From NCBI GenBank assembly GCA_020829485.1, contig JAIVFU010000079.1, forward strand, positions 1-29,967: a stretch of DNA of 29,967 nucleotides, read 5' to 3'. Shown piece after piece: positions 23,501-29,964 of this stretch. Every line of letters begins with the position of its first letter. Within the stretch, counting starts at the first letter, position 1. Position numbers and translations under genes: made by a program. Under the pieces are notes generated by a model that was given only the letters and a program-made list of their open reading frames with translations, made no database searches and was not told the origin of the DNA. This stretch comes from Nostoc sp. CHAB 5834 (GTDB taxonomy: Bacteria > Cyanobacteriota > Cyanobacteriia > Cyanobacteriales > Nostocaceae).

Positions 23501-24590
23501 CTTTTCTCAGAAACTCATTTCCATCTTGGAAATTATTACAATCAACAACTTTACCAAAGCTTTCTCCTGGTTTGGGAGGAACTCCATCTTTCGCTTCTAC
23601 TAATCCAATCTCTTCTGAACCAATATTAGTTATTGAGACTTTCCTAACGTGAAATAAGTCTGTATTAATCTGGTAAGTATTTGGCGGTAGAATATCAATT
23701 TGTTTCCCTACATTACCACCTTGAGCGAAAAAGGCTTGTGCATCCTGAAAATATTTGCAATTAACTTTCGTACCAAAATTTCTACCTGATTTTAGAGGAA
23801 CACCATCTTTCGCTTCTACTAGTCCTATTTCGTCTGGTTCAATTGTAGTTACTGATGCTTTGCGAATGCTGAACATTTCCGTGTTAATTCGATAAGTACC
23901 AGTAGTCAAAATTGCTCGCTGCTTACCTTTCTGACCTTTATTGTCAAAAAATGCTTTGATATTTTGAAAGTCTTCGCACTCAACTACTTCTGCAAAAGTT
24001 TGTCCTGGTTTTAGAGGTTCACCATCTTTTGCCTCTACTAAACCAATTTCTTCTATACCAATCTTGATAACTGGCACTTTAGTAATAGTGTACATCCAAG
24101 ACCCATATCCCCAATGTATTCCGGGGTAGAGAGTTTTAGCTTGAATACCGGGTTCTCCATTAAGAGCAATTATTCGTCCAGGAGGAAGCCGAAGAGAAGG
24201 TTTAATAGTAAATTTCTTGTTGACAATCCCAATTTCATCGTTACCAATCCAGATATAAAGTTTTCCTCGAATAATAACTGCGATTATTACTGCAATTAAA
24301 ATAACCCCACCTATCAAGATTATTGTTGCGATCGCACCAACTGAAATTTGTGCAACAATAACGGGTGCAGAATATTTTTCTAGAGGTATTTTTACTGATT
24401 GAGGAACTAAATTATGAGAGCTTGCGTTTAATGATGTTATTGTCTTGGGATATTCATTTAGTACTACTAAGATTGGAGATTTTTCTGCTACTAAGATTTC
24501 CCTTTGAGATTTATTGGCAATAATTAAAGGGATTATAGTTGTTAAGAGTACTAAGATTGCTGATATTTTGATGATTTGCTTATTTTTCAT
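20592..24590 (-). CDS. Membrane-anchored tandem-repeat / SPFH (band 7) / vWA protein, vault-like layout
   Basis: 1332 residues. Two hydrophobic segments lie at about 8-26 and 76-107. Residues 118-775 are a run of beta-rich repeats. Six canonical units (180-617) start EIGLVEAKDG and carry FQDAQAF, GGQxGKQxAIL and YxINTDLF motifs; a shorter divergent unit precedes them and two divergent units follow. Residues 780-930 are an SPFH/band-7 domain, and 930-1030 a long charged helix (KQQVTEIARRKLLEEQTRTQ). Residues 1125-1332 form a TerY-type vWA domain: DTSISMS (1133-1139) is intact, but the usual TDGSPTD is IGSSPTD here, so one metal-site Asp is lost. The order repeats-SPFH-helix recalls the major vault protein. 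It lies 16 bases after the GUN4 gene. It may form a membrane scaffold or ring for the other products; this is inference. Confidence 0.85.
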   Translation of the reverse strand: MKNKQIIKISAILVLLTTIIPLIIANKSQREILVAEKSPILVVLNEYPKTITSLNASSHNLVPQSVKIPLEKYSAPVIVAQISVGAIATIILIGGVILIAVIIAVIIRGKLYIWIGNDEIGIVNKKFTIKPSLRLPPGRIIALNGEPGIQAKTLYPGIHWGYGSWMYTITKVPVIKIGIEEIGLVEAKDGEPLKPGQTFAEVVECEDFQNIKAFFDNKGQKGKQRAILTTGTYRINTEMFSIRKASVTTIEPDEIGLVEAKDGVPLKSGRNFGTKVNCKYFQDAQAFFAQGGNVGKQIDILPPNTYQINTDLFHVRKVSITNIGSEEIGLVEAKDGVPPKPGESFGKVVDCNNFQDGNEFLRKGGQKGKQRAILTASNYRINTDLFSVRKVPITEIAPDEVGLVEATDGKPLTQGQSFAKIVECNGFQDAQAFFDRGGQAGKQLAILRTGKYYINTDIFKIRKISATEILPGEFGLVEAKYGEPLLSGKNFAKTVDCSDFQDAKAFLENGGQAGKQLAVLREGKYYINTELFNIRKIPRIRIPKGEIALVVANDGAAMSSEQILGRVVECNSFQDAQAFLQNGGQKGKQLAILTAGDYEINTDIFTVITTANAQKYGENPENLKVYKINSERIGIVTTKVGKTLPLEEIAGLKIDAHHNYQDGQKFIDLGGYKGLQEEVLLEGEWNLNPWFVEVEQVPITKIEHEEVGVVISAVGKKYHKEDDNKNTSLDNSESLYQLVDPGYKGVENIPLTAGQYAINTRVKTVKLVPTTQIILNWSGETKDPLNYDAKLSILKLTSYDGYELKVQFTQVIRIAPENAPKMICLIGSQSSEESTSTAKNNLNSNSSGTIKRYPAIRNLVTRVLTKVVSGHFQQAATGKTAMQFQDDKNGCEKEARDYINNVLEEIGVEGRGTYIEKIDLPKHLDQFRQDGAEAQLEHDLVQKQQVTEIARRKLLEEQTRTQIQAQFINAEARFEIAQMDIQINLERETAKAKADQLHLETRRQQIDIETSQQERIIQMQMKAFRDRVEVLSPAFYAHIESQGKWAEAFGQMEITYPQIMMGGGNNSGDPLSNTFQLLQLEHLDAIRNRLNPGTPIQQLSSLQPTGVFTGSNLQINLPTESTKPRIPVVLLLDTSISMSGERINYLNAGITTFKREFEPNSNVSQCVELAIISCNSNGRRVQEFVNMDKFVPSPLKAEGITTVGKGIELALNEIQSHQKNYDQKNIQHRKPWLFLIIGSSPTDDLQNAAQRVKKLVEANQLNFFVVGVQGADMISLRQVTPSNTKPLMLDGLKFRELFYWLADYLKKVSSSQAGTPIQPLPITNWAQTDESY
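22740..24053 (-). repeat. Six tandem 219-bp units coding a 73-residue repeat
   Basis: The Glu of the EIGL-type motif recurs at residues 181, 254, 327, 400, 473 and 546, a spacing of exactly 73 with no indel. Each unit has a Cys in a VxCxxFQD-type motif. The copies have diverged at the DNA level, so they are old and kept in register by selection. Confidence 0.9.
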
Positions 24591-24606
24591 AGTTTATTAA
24601 TTTTAT

Positions 24607-25440
24607 TTATATAGTTGATAAACAAGTAAAAAAACGAGGTAAAATATTTTCAAAAGTTTCTTTCCAATTCTTCCATGAGATTCCTTGATCCTTAATATCT
24701 GGAAAACTTAAAGAAGGGAAATGTCCTTTTTGTGCCTCTAGAAAAAATTGAAAATCATCATATTTTTTTAGCCAGTTCTTGTTAACACGCCAGCCAGTGC
24801 GAACACAAAATTTATCTTGATATATTGTATAATTAAACTTACCTGGTTCGCCCTTACATTCAAGCCAAATTTCTGCTTGTACACTAAAGCCAAATTGATT
24901 GTCACTGTGATGTATCCAGAGTTTGTTTATGGTGTCAAGAGTTTCGTCAGATAACTTTTGAATATGTTCTTTTTGCAACCACCCACTTTCTTCTCTGTCA
25001 GCGATTTCGAGCATAATCCTCATAGTTTCTTGGTCAGCCTTTTTCCAGTTTCTTGCCGCTAGGAGGTCATCTAGACGCGCATAGTAAACTCCTCCTTGAG
25101 GAAATGGAGCAACTTTATAGCTCTTATATTGAGGGGAAGATACAGGAGTTGATAGACTTTTTTGTTGGAAGACAGATTCAGGTTCAGGAATAGCAGCAGG
25201 AATATCTGGATATAGGATTCTTCGAGGTAAGATTGGATCAATAATTGGGATGGGAATCTTTGGGTCGTAAATTCTGCTTATTTCCTGCTTGAGTCTGTTT
25301 ATTTCTTCTTGACATTCCTTTATTCTCTCTTTGAGTTCAAATTTCTGAGTTGCACTGGCAATGATAGAGAGTTCATACTCATAGTAGGCAAGTTTTTTTT
25401 GCCAGTTCCTCAGCGCGTCTTCTAAGTCTTTGTATGACAC
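24607..25440 (-). CDS. Effector-associated coiled coil fused to a GUN4 domain
   Basis: 277 residues. The start is a GTG at 25440 with TAGGAG 7 bases upstream; that ribosome site overlaps the end of the preceding gene, implying coupled translation. Residues 8-55 form a helical hairpin (KKLAYYEYELSIIASATQKF, then ELKERIKECQEEINRLKQEI) of the effector-associated type used by cyanobacterial conflict proteins for homotypic contacts. The adjoining gene encodes a close relative of this segment. A proline-rich linker follows. Residues 120-245 are a GUN4 domain (LDDLLAARNWKKADQETMR, FGFSVQAEIWLE, TGWRVNKNW). A second GUN4 domain ends the kinase of this operon. GUN4 may sense tetrapyrroles or act as a binding module; which, is unknown. 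Confidence 0.85.
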   Translation of the reverse strand: MSYKDLEDALRNWQKKLAYYEYELSIIASATQKFELKERIKECQEEINRLKQEISRIYDPKIPIPIIDPILPRRILYPDIPAAIPEPESVFQQKSLSTPVSSPQYKSYKVAPFPQGGVYYARLDDLLAARNWKKADQETMRIMLEIADREESGWLQKEHIQKLSDETLDTINKLWIHHSDNQFGFSVQAEIWLECKGEPGKFNYTIYQDKFCVRTGWRVNKNWLKKYDDFQFFLEAQKGHFPSLSFPDIKDQGISWKNWKETFENILPRFFTCLSTI

Positions 25441-25443
25441 TCT

Positions 25444-25923
25444 TTATCTCCTAACCAGTCGCTTGATTGCAGACCAGGTTTTGTACATTAATCCTTCTGT
25501 ATCCATCTCCAGTTCATAAGAAGCGATCGCTGGAATCAGTGGCAGAACTATTTTCAACTTGGCTGAGGCGGATTTGTCTAAATCTTCCAACTTAGCTCGG
25601 ATGTCTTGGAGTAGAAAAACCAGTTGCAGGGGGTAGGAGGTAGAGGAGATGTGCTGAATACACTCAACAGCCTGCTCTACTTGAATCAGCTGAGTTTCAG
25701 CCTCCTCATCAGAGATGGCGATCGCTTCTTTTGGGTAAAGCTCCCAATATTCTGCTTCGTATCTCCGAATATCAGGAAGAATCTCTCGTTTAATCCGCTG
25801 TTTCAACTCAAACTTGGCAGGAGTGCTAGCGGTTACCATCAAATCCCTTTCAAAAGAGCCTAATTTTTCATACAGCAGATCCAAGAGTTCCTCTAAATCT
25901 GCTAACCTTTGGCGATCGCTCAT
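25444..25923 (-). CDS. Small adaptor with effector-associated coiled coil
   Basis: 159 residues from the ATG at 25923, chosen because AAGGAAAAG lies just upstream; the preceding in-frame TTG is less likely. Residues 10-60 contain the same helical segment as the next gene: EKLGSFERDLMVTAS, TPAKFELKQRIKREI, matching KKLAYYEYELSIIAS, ATQKFELKERIKE. The C-terminal half (QLVFLLQDIRAKLEDLDKSA, then LIPAIASYELEMDTEGLM) is helical with a hydrophobic stretch and is of a type seen beside STAND and effector genes in filamentous cyanobacteria. It has no enzymatic motif. I infer that it is an adaptor that pairs with the EAD-GUN4 protein. Confidence 0.75.
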   Translation of the reverse strand: MSDRQRLADLEELLDLLYEKLGSFERDLMVTASTPAKFELKQRIKREILPDIRRYEAEYWELYPKEAIAISDEEAETQLIQVEQAVECIQHISSTSYPLQLVFLLQDIRAKLEDLDKSASAKLKIVLPLIPAIASYELEMDTEGLMYKTWSAIKRLVRR

Positions 25924-25952
25924 CAAAAACTTTTCCTTTTCACACTATTGAA

Positions 25953-26162
25953 CTATTTCTTTATCAAAGCCTGTAGCTCTTCTACCTTGGCTTCCAACTC
26001 AGCCATTCTCTGGCTCAATGGCACTGCCGAAGTACAACCAAGATACTGAGCGATCGCACTGACGATTACATCAGTTTTAGATGTACCAGTTTGCTCAACA
26101 TAGCTATTGAGTTCTTGAAGCAGGGATGGGGGAATCCTAACCGCGACTTGAGACTTAGCCAT
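25953..26162 (-). CDS. Ribbon-helix-helix (CopG/Arc-type) DNA-binding protein
   Basis: 69 residues. QVAVRIPPSLLQELNSYVEQ followed by TGTSKTDVIVSAIAQYLG is a ribbon-helix-helix fold: one basic beta strand and two helices. The C-terminus (LSQRMAELEAKVEELQALIK) is a short coiled coil that may extend the dimer. It is the first gene of the large operon, 29 bases before the adaptor gene, and is the obvious candidate for its repressor, perhaps autoregulating the promoter just upstream. Small RHH proteins also act as antitoxins, but no toxin partner is visible here. Confidence 0.85.
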   Translation of the reverse strand: MAKSQVAVRIPPSLLQELNSYVEQTGTSKTDVIVSAIAQYLGCTSAVPLSQRMAELEAKVEELQALIKK

Positions 26163-26173
26163 AATTCAAATGT

Positions 26174-26201
26174 ATTTTATTAGAAGTTACACACTATACA
26201 A
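26174..26201 (-). promoter_or_regulatory. Candidate promoter of the large operon
   Basis: On the minus strand TTGTAT (26201-26196) and TAAAAT (26179-26174) are separated by 16 bases and lie just before the RHH start codon. The match to a -35/-10 pair is reasonable, but in such AT-rich DNA it is weak evidence. The RHH protein could bind here. Confidence 0.3.
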
Positions 26202-26542
26202 ATTGACCCTAATGTGATCTATATGCTTTACTAACACCATTTTGCCCGTATATTTACTGAAATGAGTGCTAAACATAGCTGAAAATCCTAATATCTATAT
26301 GGTAGATACGTATGACACGTAAGTACTATTATTGAGAATAACAACTGCATGGCAATGTCTGGCTCTTGAGTTATTGTTTCTTAATATGTAGCGATCGCTC
26401 CCGATACCGCCCTCGAGAAAAGACAGTTTGTAGAAAATCCAATTAATTAAAGTTAATAGCTAGCTCACTATAAAACTGATTGATAAACTTTTACTTGAAA
26501 AGACTGCTTTGACTAGGATTGTTCGTGCTAATCATCTATCAA

Positions 26543-27405
26543 AAACCATCGGTGAGAGGTTAAAATAAAGCCCCTTTTGTCAATCAGTTAAAATACTCAA
26601 AATAGTCTGAATGAAAATGATAATCAAATGAGGGGATGAAAAAGTATCGTAACGAGAAAATAACTTTGTCAAAAATGGGCTTAATTTTTAGGTAAATTCA
26701 ATTATCAAATGAGGTAATGAAAAGTTTGGTTTACTGTCATGCCCAAGCGACCAAAACAGAACTCTGATCACGCATAACGGCATAATACTCCCACGATAGA
26801 TAATAAAGCGATCGCTAATCATTTAGAAGCTTTATTAACCCCAGCAGTTTTTGCTCAACAAAAATATTATAAGCAGTTAAGATTACGAGATAGAATTCTG
26901 AATTTATCATTTATGGTAGCAGTAGTGCTTACACTATTGTGGCGACAAGTTCCTGGAGTTCAAGAGTTAAATCGTCTGCTAGCTAGAGAAGGTTTATTAT
27001 GGTGTCATCCCACAAAAGTTGCTCAACAATCATTATCAGAAAGATTTTTAGTTTTCCCTGCTGAATTATTTGAGCGGGTATTTAAAGATTTACTACCTCA
27101 GTTACAACTGAATTGGCAGCAACGGCTTAAGCGACCACTGCCTGATAGTATTAAGTTCGCACTACTTAATTTTGAACGACTTTGGATAGCTGATGGATCT
27201 ACATTAGAAGCCTTATTCTATCATTTTAGTGTTGCCTATGATAAAGGTAAAGCTGATGATCCGATTAAATACTTTGCCGCCCCAGAGAATCAAGATTTAG
27301 GTGTGGTTAAATATCTCCGAAAGCCACTCTCCAAGCTAGATTTATCGCCTTTTCGTGCACCCTCTTGACAAATGTGCAATTATCTTAACCTCTCACTGAT
27401 GGTTT
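26543..27405 (+). mobile_element. Internally deleted IS4-type element with 21-bp terminal inverted repeats
   Basis: The left repeat AAACCATCGGTGAGAGGTTAA (21 bases, 26543-26563) and the right repeat (27385-27405) are reverse complements with one mismatch. They bracket 863 bases that hold a shortened transposase gene. The right repeat starts 17 bases after the transposase stop. I see no clear target duplication. Two partial direct repeats (ATCAAATGAGG) near 26620 and 26705 lie in the leader. Confidence 0.8.
26739..27368 (+). pseudogene. IS4-type transposase with nonsense codon and deleted catalytic core
   Basis: The true start appears to be the ATG at 26739 (MPKRPKQNSDHA), but a TAA follows at codon 13. 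The same frame continues with NKAIANHLEALLTPAVFAQQ and into the IS4-like N-terminal domain (LNRLLAREGLLWCHPTKVAQ, then QSLSERFLVFP). It reaches ERLWIADGSTLEALF, which carries the first catalytic Asp. It then jumps to YHFSVAYDKGKADDPIKYF and a short C-terminus, so most of the DDE core is missing by an in-frame deletion near 27220. The open frame visible today starts at an internal ATG (26913). It is inactive but mobilisable in trans by a full-length relative. Confidence 0.72.
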
Positions 27406-27647
27406 GCGCCTCTTTTTTCTCTGCTTCAATTTCTTTAACTCAGACTTTTGTCGGTCAATCAGGTGATTCACTCTGTTGGGAGTTGAGCAGTTTTGATGGG
27501 GGCTAATGGGAGCAGCATTTTTGATATCCCATATCAAAGTAAGCAAATTATTGCCTTACCAGGACATAAGAGCATTCTTTTAATATCTAATTTCACATTA
27601 ATGCACTCCTCAACAGCAAAGATACAACCTACCTCCAAATAATCCCC
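27406..27647. other. Non-coding stretch with a perfect inverted repeat
   Basis: No gene is visible between the IS4-type element and the next gene. TTTGATAT (27520-27527) and ATATCAAA (27531-27538) form a perfect 8-bp inverted repeat with a 3-base centre. It could be an operator or a weak hairpin past the end of the acidic-tail gene. Confidence 0.4.
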
Positions 27648-28226
27648 TCACTCCAGACGAAATCCTGCATCAACTTCTATTTCTGCCTTAGAAATTGGAT
27701 CATCCTCGTCATCATTAAAGAACCCATCATCTTCGGAATCTTCTTCCAAAACATTTGATCCGACTGGTTCTGTCGCAACAGGTAACGACACAGGACTTGG
27801 CCCAGTGGAATCAAAAAAAGAAACTGAAGGGGGACCCGAATTAGCTGAAATAGGAGTTATTTCCATGCCATTAGTTCCAACTGTTGGTTGTAACCCAGTT
27901 ACATCTTGCGAGAAAACTCCACTATGAGGATTAACAAGAACTATCTGGGGCAGCCCCTCCATCCCAAACGTCCGTTTCATCTTAATGATCTGAACTTCAA
28001 GTTGCGCGATCGCATCATGGAGGGCTGACTGCAATTCAACACCAGATACCCCCGCAGCAGATAGCGCAAACGGTAGGTAATACGCCCGCAGCGCCTCACA
28101 TACTAACTCAGTTTGCCCTCGCTTCTTCGACTGGAGATAGCTAATTACTATACCGTCCTCCATATCTTTATTCCGCATGATACGCGCCAACTCAACCGAA
28201 TCAGCTGGCTTACTCGCTCTTGCCAT
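27648..28226 (-). CDS. Unrecognised protein with acidic tail, possibly plasmid-maintenance
   Basis: 192 residues from the preferred ATG at 28226 (MARASKPADSVELARIM); a longer frame reaches 28280 but its extra residues look non-coding. The N-terminal part is helical and basic (RNKDMEDGIVISYLQSKKRG, then QTELVCEALRAYYLPFAL). A segment with EVQIIKMKRTFG could be a short coil. The middle is rich in Ser, Pro and Gly, and the C-terminus is strongly acidic (EEDSEDDGFFNDDEDDPI). I do not recognise the family. A folded, possibly DNA-binding head with a disordered acidic tail next to a MobC-like gene suggests a plasmid function such as partition or copy control, but this is a guess from context. Confidence 0.7.
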   Translation of the reverse strand: MARASKPADSVELARIMRNKDMEDGIVISYLQSKKRGQTELVCEALRAYYLPFALSAAGVSGVELQSALHDAIAQLEVQIIKMKRTFGMEGLPQIVLVNPHSGVFSQDVTGLQPTVGTNGMEITPISANSGPPSVSFFDSTGPSPVSLPVATEPVGSNVLEEDSEDDGFFNDDEDDPISKAEIEVDAGFRLE

Positions 28227-28296
28227 AACTTCTCTTCTATATAACGTGCAAATCAAGCTTCTCAGTAAGCTATTTGTCAATACTCATACTTTAACC

Positions 28297-28323
28297 ATAC
28301 GGCGGGAGAACTCACCCCCGTAT
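28297..28323. promoter_or_regulatory. Inverted repeat upstream of the acidic-tail gene
   Basis: ATACGGCGGG (28297-28306) and CCCCCGTAT (28315-28323) pair with a one-base bulge around an 8-base loop, about 70 bases before the start codon. It is a candidate operator for autoregulation or a hairpin in the leader. Confidence 0.4.
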
Positions 28324-28810
28324 TTACTCCGAACTACCTCAATTCACACACTAATTACCCCAATCAAGTGAAATTTGGTTTGATTTTTGTCAATCAAAAT
28401 AAATAATTAACTGAAAAATAAACTCTGACAATCCCCATAATTGAGGTATTCTGAGGGCAAATTAACCCAATTTTTCAGCATTACGTCGAAGTTAATCAAC
28501 TTAGGATAGAACCCCACAATCCGCTCTGTATCTGATTTACTACAGTTGCACTCCACAACAGACTATTGCTGTCGCCGTACACTTCTGTAACTAAAACAAG
28601 GTATGTCTAATGGGGTCATTTTATCACTAGATTTTTATCAATAAACTAGATTAATTGACAATGCATTTAATACCAATCGTCTTATTTTGTAGCGCAAAAT
28701 ACTACTTTTGTCCTATATTTACTGTTTGATAAATAAATAGATTAAAAAATAATACCTACAAATAGTTGTAATTACGTATAATTGAATCCACTATTATGGA
28801 TAGTACCTAC

Positions 28811-28880
28811 TACGCAATAGCGTTCGCGGAGCGTCTGCTCCAGAAGCGCCGACCTGTCGGTTCGCACGCTGGCGACATAG
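28811..28880. repeat. GC-rich palindromic repeat of Nostoc-like type
   Basis: A GC-rich island in AT-rich surroundings. It is built of short palindromes: GGAGCGTCTGCTCC (28828-28841) and CCGACCTGTCGG (28849-28860), preceded by GCGTTCGCGGAGCG. Elements like these are scattered in filamentous cyanobacterial genomes. Confidence 0.6.
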
Positions 28881-29093
28881 CCATATAATCCATACAATCA
28901 CTACATCCCAGCAATTGCAGAATTAACAATAAGGTTTAGGGCTTCAGTGTCAGTTACAAAATGAACCACAAGATATTAACCTCATGCTATTTGTATCACA
29001 ATAGTTACAGTACTCTCACTGTCGGCATCTAAATGCAGTATAGTTTATACCAAAAATAGCAGCGATATTGTCCCCAATTGAAACCACACACTG

Positions 29094-29528
29094 TTGTCAG
29101 ATTTCCGGTTATCCCCAAGTCCCTCAGTGCAGTCTCTAACTATGCCACTCAGTCCCGCAGTGAAAGAAGGTATGGTAAGTAACTCCATCAAGCGAACCAA
29201 ATCTATCAAGGTATACCTCTTTGAGCAAGAGAAAACTACCATTGAGGAAAAAGCGATCGCCACAGGGTTAACTGCATCTGAATATTTACGTTCCTGTGGG
29301 TTAAGGCGGGTACTAACGGCAAAACCATCTGCCGACTTGATAACTATCCGCGCTACTGCTGGAAACCTCAAAAGCGAACTGATGATGTTATCTCACTTAG
29401 CGAAGGAAACAAACAACCAGCAAATTTTGGATACTGTCAATAATGCGATCGCACTCGTAGATCAGACTATCGCAGCTGCATTTAACCTAGACGTTCTAGA
29501 TAAATCACCCTCAAGCCAAGATAAATAA
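29094..29528 (+). CDS. MobC-like plasmid mobilisation (relaxosome) protein
   Basis: The core (SIKVYLFEQEKTTIEEKAIA, then TGLTASEYLRSCGLRR) is a ribbon-helix-helix domain in the arrangement of MobC/TraJ-type relaxosome accessory proteins. These bind the origin of transfer and help the relaxase nick it. A helical C-terminal half follows (LKSELMMLSHLAKETNNQQI). The start is uncertain: 29094 is the longest, ATGs at 29142 and 29172 are possible, and AGAAGG sits too close before the last. No relaxase (mobA) is in the window; it would be expected downstream, where an IS200/IS605 remnant and the window end now lie. This gene is the best evidence that the DNA is or was a plasmid. Confidence 0.75.
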   Translation: MSDFRLSPSPSVQSLTMPLSPAVKEGMVSNSIKRTKSIKVYLFEQEKTTIEEKAIATGLTASEYLRSCGLRRVLTAKPSADLITIRATAGNLKSELMMLSHLAKETNNQQILDTVNNAIALVDQTIAAAFNLDVLDKSPSSQDK

Positions 29529-29563
29529 GGCATTACAGGTTCTATCTTGATGGAGCAAGAGGA

Positions 29564-29593
29564 CTCCCGTTAAGTCTGCGACTGTAACGGGAG
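29564..29593. repeat. Subterminal hairpin of an IS200/IS605-type element
   Basis: CTCCCGTTA (29564-29572) and TAACGGGAG (29585-29593) form a perfect 9-bp stem with a 12-base loop. It lies just outside the 3' end of the TnpA remnant, where IS200/IS605 elements carry the hairpin bound by TnpA. Confidence 0.65.
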
Positions 29594-29629
29594 ATGAATT
29601 GCGACCAATATAAAACTGAGCCCAGCGAA

Positions 29630-29841
29630 TCATTGTCTTGGTTGTTCTTGTTTCTCAACATAATTTTTTAATTGCTCAACCGTGACACCTCCACAACTAG
29701 CCACAAAATACGCACTAGTCCAAAAGTAAGGCAAGTTGATTGAAGTATTTTTTAGCCAAACAAGGAAACTCTTTGCGAATTAATCTACTACTCACTGTTT
29801 TGATATTTCCAATGAGCGTTGAGAGAGGTTTGTGTGGTTTG
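29630..29841 (-). pseudogene. tnpA: IS200/IS605 transposase TnpA, 3' remnant with frameshift
   Basis: Minus-strand sequence KPLSTLIGNIKTVSSRLIRK, then EFPCLAKKYFN, matches the middle of the HUH-Tyr transposase TnpA. One frame later YFWTSAYFVASCGG and VTVEQLKNYVEKQ complete the C-terminus, including the catalytic Tyr in NYVEKQ. A single indel near 29725 breaks the frame. The N-terminal half with the HUH motif is missing, cut at 29841/29842 by the 123-bp element. It is inactive. Confidence 0.8.
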
Positions 29842-29964
29842 TAAGTAAGTCGGCAGGAAAAATCATAACTATGTAACGAAAAGTTAACCAGAACTGTTAG
29901 AGCTAAATTTAATACGTTGTGTACTGTAGTTTCCTTTTTCCCCTCTAGCTTGAATACCACCAAT
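29842..29964 (+). mobile_element. End of an insertion element, 123 bp, right copy
   Basis: An exact reverse complement of positions 1-123. It starts with TAAGTAAGTCGG at the junction with the TnpA remnant and runs to the window end. Three further bases (29965-29967) extend past the other copy. Confidence 0.8.

Larger units (their letters stand above)
28281..29093. other. Long non-coding region between the acidic-tail gene and the MobC-like gene
   Basis: About 810 bases without a credible gene on either strand. It holds the divergent start regions of both flanking genes, an inverted repeat at 28297-28323 and a GC-rich palindromic repeat at 28811-28880. On a mobilisable plasmid an origin of transfer or replication is often found in such a place next to mobC, but I cannot identify a nick site or iterons. 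Confidence 0.5.

Noticed and set aside
29884..29963. N-terminal half of the 82-residue minus-strand frame at the right end
   Set aside because: It lies within the 123-bp element and joins by chance to the TnpA frame at 29841; it is not a TnpA N-terminus.
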